From positions 1-5,249 of the forward strand of contig JAOZRI010000179.1 in assembly GCA_029940235.1 (NCBI GenBank): a stretch of 5,249 nucleotides of DNA. Direction: 5' to 3'. The notes below the pieces were generated by a model, which was not told the origin of the DNA, did not search any database, and saw nothing but the letters and a program-made list of their open reading frames with translations. Position numbers and translations under genes: made by a program. This document shows, one piece after another, positions 1-5,249 of this stretch (positions within the stretch are counted from its first letter, which is position 1; every line of letters starts with the position of its first letter). This DNA comes from Desulfobacula sp. Lineage in GTDB: Bacteria; Desulfobacterota; Desulfobacteria; Desulfobacterales; Desulfobacteraceae.

Positions 1-1902
1 TGCAAGCTGGCTGCTGGTAAAGACGGAAAAGGTGAGTTGTCAAAAGATTTCTGGCCCACCTACAGCGCGTTTGCCAATTCCTATGGCGGGGATGTGATTC
101 TCGGGTTAAAGGAAACCAGAAAGGGATTTCGCTTAAACGGGATCAGTAAGTTTCAAAAGGTATTGGATGATTTATGGAGTACCTTAAATGATCCCGGAAA
201 AGTCAGTATAAATCTGTTGCAGGAGAAAGATGTTAAGCTATTAAAGGTGGATGGGTGCAATCTGATTCAAATATCTGTTTCAAGGGCGTCAAGAAAACAA
301 AAGCCTGTATTCATCAATAACAATCCATTGACCGGTACATACAAAAGACGTAATACAAGTGATTTTCTCTGTGATAAGGAAGCCGTCAAGCGGATGCTGG
401 CAGAGCAGGTTGAAGAGAGCCGGGATACAGAACTGCTCAAAGGGTATGGTATTGAAGACATTGATTTTGAAAGTTTTAATGCCTATCGCCAGGTGTATAC
501 CAACCTGTCCCCGGATCACCCATGGAATCAAATTGAGCCATTACCTTTTTTAAATAATATTGGTGCATGGCGAAAAGACAGGGAGACAGGAGCAGGTTCT
601 TTAACCCGGGCAGGGCTTCTCATGTTTGGCCAGCTTCCCTCCATCCAGGAGGCTTTTCCAAACTATATGCTGGATTATCAGGAACGGCCCGAAGCAAAAA
701 CAGAAAGCCGGTGGATAGACAGATTAACGCTTGATGGGTCATGGTCGGGTAACTTGTTTGATTTTTATAGAAAAGTAATCAAAAAACTCACCGCTGATTT
801 AAAAGTACCCTTTAAACTTGAAAAAGACCTTCGCCAGGACAATACACTTGTTCACCAGGCCCTGCGGGAAGCTCTTGTCAACAGCATTGTCCATGCAGAT
901 TATTCTGAAAGGGCCTCTGTGCTGATTGTAAAAAGGCCGGATATGTTTGGATTCAGAAATCCAGGGTTGATGCGGGTACCCAAAGAGATTGCTGTTCAGG
1001 GTGGCGACAGTGACTGCCGTAATCGTTTGATTCATCAGATGTTCCGGTATATAGGGCTTGGGGAACAGGCTGGCAGCGGTATCCCTAAAATTTTTCAGGG
1101 ATGGGACAGCCGACATTGGCGCAGTCCGGTTTTATATGAAAAGGAAAACCCGTTTGAGCAAACTTTGTTAGAGCTTAGAATGCTGGATCTTTTTCCTGAA
1201 AAAATTGTTAACCAGCTTCAAAAGACCTTTGGCAATGAATTTGACCGGTTACCGGAACTGGAAAGACTGATTCTGGCATCTGCTGCAACAGAACAGGTGG
1301 TCACCCATAAAAGGATGACAGAAATTTCAACCGACCATGCCCATGATCTGACACTTGCTTTTCAACGGTTGATGAAAACAGGGCTTCTTGAATCCAATGG
1401 TCGTGGCAGGGGAACGGTTTATCATCTGCCGGGGCAGACACTTCCCAGTGCAGACCATGCATTTTCACAAAATATGGTTATATCCCAAGCAGACAATGGT
1501 GTTAGTGACATTAGCTTGGTACATAACGAAGATCGCTTGGTACATAACGAGCGCCATGAGCAAGGATGGCTGATAGTCACAGGATTGGGAAAACCCTTGA
1601 TAGACAACCTTAATCTGGTTTCAGAAGATATTTTAAAAATCCTTATGGACCTAGCAGGGAAAGCCCGAAATCAAAAACGGCTAAACAGAAAAGAGATGAT
1701 CCATATCGTGCTGCAGCTTTGCGCTGACTATTATTTGACACAACAGGTTCTGGCGCAATTGCTGAATCGAAAACCCATTGCACTGAGAAAGAACACCTTA
1801 AAACCATTGCTGGACCAGGGGAAACTTGCGCTGGCCTTTCCCAAGACACCCACACATTCAAAGCAGGCATATACAACTATAGTTAGAGGCGGAGATGATT
1901 AA
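1..1902 (+). CDS. AlbA_2 (Schlafen-type) ATP-binding accessory protein of a type I restriction locus, 5'-truncated by the window
   Basis: The frame is open from base 1 (633 codons in the window). The bases before the first possible start (TTG at 37) encode CKLAAGKDGKGE, which continues into KDFWPTYSAFANSYGGDVIL. This is the core of an AlbA_2 domain, so the true start lies upstream and 37 is not the start. Numbering from base 1: AlbA_2 at about 1-135; a GHKL-like ATPase region (RecG C-terminal-like, HATPase_c_4 type) at about 275-365, with an E290-x3-N294 N-box in REALVNSIVHADY, a NPG turn at 320-322 and a GLGEQAGSGI loop near 352-361; a winged-helix segment at about 417-477; a polar linker with two LVHNE copies; and a C-terminal helix-turn-helix-like segment at about 540-627. 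There is no signal peptide or membrane segment in the visible part, so it is likely cytoplasmic. It overlaps hsdR by 8 bases. The AlbA_2 domain suggests nucleic-acid binding, and proteins of this build are often encoded next to hsdR. The biochemical role is not established, so regulation or restriction control is inference. It should not be called RecG, since no helicase motifs are present. Confidence 0.9.
   Translation, partial: CKLAAGKDGKGELSKDFWPTYSAFANSYGGDVILGLKETRKGFRLNGISKFQKVLDDLWSTLNDPGKVSINLLQEKDVKLLKVDGCNLIQISVSRASRKQKPVFINNNPLTGTYKRRNTSDFLCDKEAVKRMLAEQVEESRDTELLKGYGIEDIDFESFNAYRQVYTNLSPDHPWNQIEPLPFLNNIGAWRKDRETGAGSLTRAGLLMFGQLPSIQEAFPNYMLDYQERPEAKTESRWIDRLTLDGSWSGNLFDFYRKVIKKLTADLKVPFKLEKDLRQDNTLVHQALREALVNSIVHADYSERASVLIVKRPDMFGFRNPGLMRVPKEIAVQGGDSDCRNRLIHQMFRYIGLGEQAGSGIPKIFQGWDSRHWRSPVLYEKENPFEQTLLELRMLDLFPEKIVNQLQKTFGNEFDRLPELERLILASAATEQVVTHKRMTEISTDHAHDLTLAFQRLMKTGLLESNGRGRGTVYHLPGQTLPSADHAFSQNMVISQADNGVSDISLVHNEDRLVHNERHEQGWLIVTGLGKPLIDNLNLVSEDILKILMDLAGKARNQKRLNRKEMIHIVLQLCADYYLTQQVLAQLLNRKPIALRKNTLKPLLDQGKLALAFPKTPTHSKQAYTTIVRGGDD
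1514..1550 (+). repeat. Two-copy in-frame tandem repeat (21-base period) encoding LVHNE
   Basis: The 16-base string gcttggtacataacga occurs at 1514-1529 and again at 1535-1550, separated by 5 bases, giving a period of exactly 21 bases or 7 codons. In the reading frame it gives LVHNEDR-LVHNER (residues 506-518 counted from base 1). It lies in the low-complexity polar linker between the winged-helix segment and the C-terminal domain of the AlbA_2 protein. Because the period is a multiple of three, gain or loss of a copy would change linker length without breaking the frame. A role as a spacer or docking motif is inference. Confidence 0.85.
1885..1894 (+). promoter_or_regulatory. Ribosome binding site of hsdR, inside the end of the upstream gene
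   Basis: AGAGG at 1885-1889 stands 5 bases before the ATG at 1895 and is followed by a second purine-rich stretch, GGAG at 1891-1894, directly abutting the start. It is a strong Shine-Dalgarno match and supports this ATG. The stop of the AlbA_2 gene (TAA, 1900-1902) falls just past the start codon, so a terminating ribosome would sit on this site, an arrangement that favours translational coupling. Confidence 0.75.
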
Positions 1903-4900
1903 CGAGGAACAGCTGGAAAAATTATGTTTGTCCTGGTTTAAAGAAATTCAATATCAGACTGTTACGGGAAAACAGATTGCCCCTGAAGGGGATTATCCTG
2001 AACGGGAAGATTACAGGCAGGTGATTTTGCATGAAAGACTTGTCTCCCAGCTTAAAATCATCAATCCCGGAATTCCAACTATCCTGCTTGAAGATGCTGC
2101 AAAAAACATTGCAAACCTGAATACCCCTGTATTGATAAAAAACAATCACATGTTCCATAAATATTTGATTGAGGGGTTACCGGTTGAATTAAATGATAAA
2201 GAAGAAAGCAAAACCGATTATATAAAATTCATTGATTTTGAAAGCGTAGAGAATAATCAATTTTTAGTGGTTGATCAATTCACCATATCCGGTACAAAGC
2301 ATCTTCGGCGCCCGGATCTGGTTGTTTTTATTAATGGATTACCCATTGCTGTGATTGAATTAAAGAATCCGGCAGATGAAAATGCAGATATCTGGGATGC
2401 CTATAACCAGCTACAGACATATAAGGAAGAAATATCAGATCTCTTTGTGTTTAATGAGGCATTGATTATCAGCGATGGTTTAACAGCAAGGATTGGTTCT
2501 CTGACAGCAAGCAAAGAGTGGTTCCTGCCCTGGAGGGCCATAAAAAATGAAAATGATAAACCAGATCTTGAGTATGAACTGGAAAAACTGGTTAAAGGCT
2601 TTTTTGACCGGGAATTATTGCTTGATTATTTAAAGTATTTTATCCTTTTTGAACAGGATAACCATACCGCTATTAAAAAGATTGCCGGGTATCATCAATT
2701 CCATGCTGTTCGCCAGGCGGTTCGTGCCACCATCATTGCGGCAAAAGCGCCTGAAAAAGATGAGATTCGTGAAGCCCGTGCAACCTGGGCTGATCAGGTT
2801 GAAGAAGGATCAAGAAAGGCCGGGGTTGTCTGGCATACACAGGGCTCAGGAAAGAGTATTTCCATGGTCTGCTATTCAAGTAAATTGCTGTCCAGCCCTG
2901 AAATGAAAAACCCGACACTGGTCGTTGTAACAGATAGAAATGATCTTGACGGCCAGCTTTTTAATACATTCAAAATGGCAAGGGAAAATTTAAAACAAAC
3001 ACCTGTCCAGGCATTGGATCGTGACAATTTAAGAGATATTCTTTTTTCAAGAGCATCCGGCGGTATTATATTTACAACTGTTCAAAAGTTTGCCCTCATG
3101 ACTGGTGAAGAAAATCATCCTGTTTTAAGTAAAAGAAACAATCTTGTTGTCATTTCCGATGAAGCACACAGAAGCCAGTATGGCGATAAGGCAAAATTGA
3201 ACAAAAAAACAGGGCGTTATACGTTCGGGTATTCCAAGCATCTGAGAGATGCCTTGCCCAATGCTACCTTTATAGGGTTTACTGGCACGCCTCTTTCCCT
3301 TGAAGATAAGGATACCAGGGCTGTTTTTGGCGATTATGTCAGTATCTATGATATTCAGGATGCTGTGAATGACGGTGCTACAGTACCTATTTATTACGAA
3401 TCCCGGCTTGCAAAGCTGGATATCAACATTGAAGAGATTGAAGCCTTGAATCAAGAAGTTGAAGAAGTGCTTGAAGATGAAGAAGATATCATAGAAAAGG
3501 AAAAAGCCAAAAGCAAATGGGCAACACTTGAAAAATTAGTTGGATCAGAACCCCGGATTCATCAGGTCACAAAGGATCTGGTAGCACATTTTACGAACCG
3601 AACAGACAGTTTCCCGGGAAAGGCCATGATTGTATGCATGAGTCGGGAAATCTGTGTCAATATGTTTGATGCAATTATCAGGTTGAAACCTGAATGGGCA
3701 GGTACACTAAAAAGAGATAATAAGGAGAAGAATGGGTTTTATGATCCTTTAGATGGTAGTATCAGGGTGGTAATGACTGGCAGTGCTTCAGACAATCAGC
3801 ATCTTCAAAAACATATTTATAATAAAAAAGCCAAAAAACATCTTGAAAAGCGATTCAAGGATGAAACAGATTCATTGAAAATAGTGATTGTACGGGATAT
3901 GTGGCTAACCGGATTTGATGTACCGGCATGCCATACCATGTATGTTGACAAACCTATGAAAGGGCACAATCTCATGCAGGCCATTGCCAGGGTGAATCGT
4001 GTTTTTAAAGATAAACCCGGCGGACTGGTTGTTGATTATATCGGTATCGCAAATGAACTGAAGCTGGCGCTTAAAATTTATACAGAGGCAAAGGGTAAAG
4101 GAGAGCCAACACTCAGTACAAAACAGGCATATGAGATCTTACTGGAAAAAATGGATATTGTCAGAGAGCTATTCCACGGATTTGACTATAGTGATTATGA
4201 AACCAATGCATTACAACTTCTGCCCCTTGCAATGAATCATATATTGGGTATTGAAGAAGGCAAGAAACGATTTTTAGATGTTGTTTTAAATATCAGCAAA
4301 GCTTTCACCCTTTGTGGTACACTCGATGAAGTACAACCCCTGAAAAAAGAGATCGCTTTCTTTTCTGCGGTAAAAGCTGCCATCAGCAAATATACAAGTA
4401 TTGACAAGAAACGTACTGAAGCTGACAAAAGTTCTGCATTAAAACAGATTATTGATAACGCTATTATTGCAGATGGTGTGGCAGATGTTTTTGAGCTGGC
4501 AGGCCTTGAAAAACCAAATATTGGTCTTCTTTCCCAGGAATTTTTAGAAGATATCGGAAAGATAAAAACTAAAAATCTTGCTGTGGAATTATTGGAACGT
4601 CTTTTGAAAGATGAAATTAAAGCACGAATGAAAAATGATGTGGTTCAGGAAAAGAAATACTCAGATCGGATTCTTGAAACGCTTAGAAAATATCATAACC
4701 GGGCAATTGAAACTGCCCAGGTGATTGAAGAGTTGATACAAATGGCCAGGGACATGGCTAAAGATGATGAAATGGCTAAAAAATCAGGTCTGAATTCTGA
4801 TGAAATCGCTTTTTATCGAGCCTTGATTCAAAATGAAAGTGCTGTTAGAGAACTTGGGGACAATAACCTAAGGCAGCTTGCAAAAGAAGTGACTCAAAAG

Positions 4901-5074
4901 CTAAAAAAGAGCACTACTGTGGATTGGCAAGTCAGAGACAGTGTTCGTGCTAAATTGCGTATATTGATCCGTAGAGCTTTAAAACGATGGAAATATCCCC
5001 CTGATGGAGCAAAAGAAGCAGTTGAGCTTGTATTAAAGCAAGCTGAAGCTTTGTCCAATACATGGAGTCAATAA
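1895..5074 (+). CDS. hsdR: Type I restriction enzyme, R subunit (HsdR): endonuclease and ATP-dependent DNA translocase
   Basis: A complete 1059-residue protein of normal HsdR length. In complex with HsdM and HsdS it pumps unmethylated DNA using ATP and cuts it at a distance from the recognition site. Domains in order: N-terminal PD-(D/E)xK nuclease with D141, E155 and K157 (RPDLVVF...VIELKN), followed by the Q-x3-Y element Q172-Y176; a Q-motif-like KKIAGYHQFH at 261-270; SF2 motor with Walker A HTQGSGKS 314-321, motif Ia VVVTDRNDLDGQ 343-354, Walker B DEAH 422-425, motif III GFTGTP 461-466, an acidic linker at about 511-541, motif IV around GKAMIVCMSR 575-584, motif V VRDMWLTGFDVP 666-677 and motif VI MQAIARVNR 694-702; then a helical C-terminal region from about 720 to the end resembling DUF3387, which serves complex assembly in related enzymes. 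All catalytic motifs are intact and there is no frameshift, so it looks functional. The start is supported by a good Shine-Dalgarno sequence and a family-typical N-terminus (LEKLCLSWFKEI...IAPEG). Its hsdM and hsdS partners are not in the window. Confidence 0.97.
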   Translation: MINEEQLEKLCLSWFKEIQYQTVTGKQIAPEGDYPEREDYRQVILHERLVSQLKIINPGIPTILLEDAAKNIANLNTPVLIKNNHMFHKYLIEGLPVELNDKEESKTDYIKFIDFESVENNQFLVVDQFTISGTKHLRRPDLVVFINGLPIAVIELKNPADENADIWDAYNQLQTYKEEISDLFVFNEALIISDGLTARIGSLTASKEWFLPWRAIKNENDKPDLEYELEKLVKGFFDRELLLDYLKYFILFEQDNHTAIKKIAGYHQFHAVRQAVRATIIAAKAPEKDEIREARATWADQVEEGSRKAGVVWHTQGSGKSISMVCYSSKLLSSPEMKNPTLVVVTDRNDLDGQLFNTFKMARENLKQTPVQALDRDNLRDILFSRASGGIIFTTVQKFALMTGEENHPVLSKRNNLVVISDEAHRSQYGDKAKLNKKTGRYTFGYSKHLRDALPNATFIGFTGTPLSLEDKDTRAVFGDYVSIYDIQDAVNDGATVPIYYESRLAKLDINIEEIEALNQEVEEVLEDEEDIIEKEKAKSKWATLEKLVGSEPRIHQVTKDLVAHFTNRTDSFPGKAMIVCMSREICVNMFDAIIRLKPEWAGTLKRDNKEKNGFYDPLDGSIRVVMTGSASDNQHLQKHIYNKKAKKHLEKRFKDETDSLKIVIVRDMWLTGFDVPACHTMYVDKPMKGHNLMQAIARVNRVFKDKPGGLVVDYIGIANELKLALKIYTEAKGKGEPTLSTKQAYEILLEKMDIVRELFHGFDYSDYETNALQLLPLAMNHILGIEEGKKRFLDVVLNISKAFTLCGTLDEVQPLKKEIAFFSAVKAAISKYTSIDKKRTEADKSSALKQIIDNAIIADGVADVFELAGLEKPNIGLLSQEFLEDIGKIKTKNLAVELLERLLKDEIKARMKNDVVQEKKYSDRILETLRKYHNRAIETAQVIEELIQMARDMAKDDEMAKKSGLNSDEIAFYRALIQNESAVRELGDNNLRQLAKEVTQKLKKSTTVDWQVRDSVRAKLRILIRRALKRWKYPPDGAKEAVELVLKQAEALSNTWSQ

Positions 5075-5078
5075 AAAT

Positions 5079-5159
5079 ATGGATCTTAAAGTAGTCAATA
5101 TTGTCCTGATTGAAAATGCACATGATACTCTTGATGGTGCAAGTGGGGGGAATCGCTGA
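5079..5159 (+). CDS. Doubtful 26-codon ORF between hsdR and glpK
   Basis: ATG at 5079 lies 4 bases after the hsdR stop and opens 26 codons (MDLKVVNIVLIENAHDTLDG...), ending in TGA at 5157-5159. The last A of that stop is the first base of the glpK ATG (TGATG). A GGAG at 5064-5067, inside the end of hsdR, lies 11 bases upstream and could act as a ribosome binding site. I do not recognise the peptide; it has no membrane segment or known motif. The neat one-base overlap could reflect a leader peptide coupled to glpK, but an ORF this short arises easily by chance. Confidence 0.2.
   Translation: MDLKVVNIVLIENAHDTLDGASGGNR
5101..5129 (+). promoter_or_regulatory. Weak sigma70-like promoter candidate for glpK
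   Basis: TTGTCC (5101-5106) and GATACT (5124-5129) are separated by exactly 17 bases. Each hexamer matches its consensus at 4 of 6 positions, including the TTG of the -35 and the AT and final T of the -10. Transcription would start near 5136, leaving a short leader before the glpK start at 5159. It is the best match I saw in the only intergenic gap, but matches this weak occur by chance in A/T-rich DNA. glpK may instead be read through from the restriction operon. Confidence 0.3.
5145..5150 (+). promoter_or_regulatory. G-rich ribosome binding site candidate of glpK
   Basis: A run of six G (5145-5150) ends 8 bases before the ATG at 5159, which is the expected position of a Shine-Dalgarno sequence. 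It is not the canonical AGGAGG, but no better purine-rich match lies nearby. The ATG is confirmed by the glycerol kinase N-terminus that follows at once. Confidence 0.5.
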
Positions 5160-5249
5160 TGTCAATTCTATCAATTGATCAGGGAACCACAAGCACACGT
5201 GCTTTATTGCTTGAAAATTCTGGTACAATAAAAATAGTTCAAACATTGG
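5159..5249 (+). CDS. glpK: Glycerol kinase, N-terminal fragment (gene runs off the window)
   Basis: Thirty codons are visible, beginning MSILSIDQGTTSTRALLLEN. The ILSIDQGTTSTRA string is the phosphate-1 motif at the extreme N-terminus of FGGY-family glycerol kinases (D7, G9, T10, T11, R14 here), where it contacts ATP and glycerol. The enzyme phosphorylates glycerol to sn-glycerol 3-phosphate in the cytoplasm. Another FGGY sugar kinase is possible because only about 6% of a roughly 500-residue protein is seen, but the DQGTTS-T/S-R form strongly favours glycerol kinase. The frame upstream closes at TGA 5132-5134 and has no other usual start codon before this ATG, so the start is well fixed. It has no obvious functional link to the restriction genes and probably marks the end of that locus. 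Confidence 0.85.
   Translation, partial: MSILSIDQGTTSTRALLLENSGTIKIVQTL

Noticed and set aside
37..39. TTG at 37 as the start of the AlbA_2 protein
   Set aside because: The in-frame bases before it encode conserved AlbA_2 residues (KLAAGKDGKGE), so the gene begins upstream of the window.
799..1116. Minus-strand ORF of 105 codons within the ATPase region
   Set aside because: It is fully antisense to the conserved ATP-binding motifs of the AlbA_2 protein and shows no family features.
3425..3517. Glutamate-rich stretch in HsdR as an unusual insertion
   Set aside because: A charged linker between the two motor lobes, followed by KW-x-LE-x-LVG, is a normal feature of this HsdR branch as far as I recall. 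It is in frame and the flanking motifs are intact.
5117..5141. Possible hairpin (TGCA-CAT with ATG-TGCA, one bulged base) as a terminator of the hsd operon
   Set aside because: The stem is short and A/T-containing with a bulge, and no T run follows. It also lies across the candidate -10 and leader of glpK.
5162..5178. TCAATT/AATTGA inverted repeat at the start of glpK as an operator
   Set aside because: It falls inside the conserved coding bases for SILSID and is explained by codon choice.
4950..5246. Minus-strand ORF of 98 codons spanning the hsdR end, the gap and the glpK start
   Set aside because: It is antisense to two well-supported genes, has no recognisable domain and looks like a chance open frame.

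Overview
This window covers the 3' half of a type I restriction-modification locus, followed by the start of a metabolic gene. All genes are on the + strand. In order they are: (1) a large ATP-binding protein with an AlbA_2 (Schlafen-type) N-terminal domain, whose 5' end lies outside the window; (2) a complete hsdR, the restriction/translocase subunit of a type I enzyme; (3) an 84-base gap holding a doubtful 26-codon ORF and a weak promoter candidate; (4) the first 30 codons of a glycerol kinase gene (glpK), cut by the window end.

The two large genes are tightly linked. hsdR starts 8 bases before the upstream gene ends (ATGATTAA shared), and its Shine-Dalgarno sequence lies inside the upstream coding sequence. 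They are therefore almost certainly co-transcribed and probably translationally coupled. No methyltransferase (hsdM) or specificity (hsdS) gene is visible. By analogy with other loci that carry an AlbA_2 ATPase, they are expected just upstream of base 1. HsdR alone would supply ATP-driven DNA translocation and cleavage but needs M and S to recognise a site. The AlbA_2 protein is an accessory component of unclear role; regulation or a nucleic-acid sensing step is possible.

The organism is a bacterium of moderate-to-low GC (A/T-rich by eye), with strong Shine-Dalgarno use. The protein style fits a Desulfobacterota/deltaproteobacterial genome such as a Desulfobacter/Desulfobacula relative, but this is an impression from sequence style and not a proven assignment. 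The change from defence genes to glpK marks the right-hand edge of the restriction locus.

I see no RNA genes, CRISPR array, insertion sequence, attachment site or convincing intrinsic terminator. I did not find a clearly new system. The least explained elements are the accessory ATPase and the short tandem LVHNE repeat in its linker.
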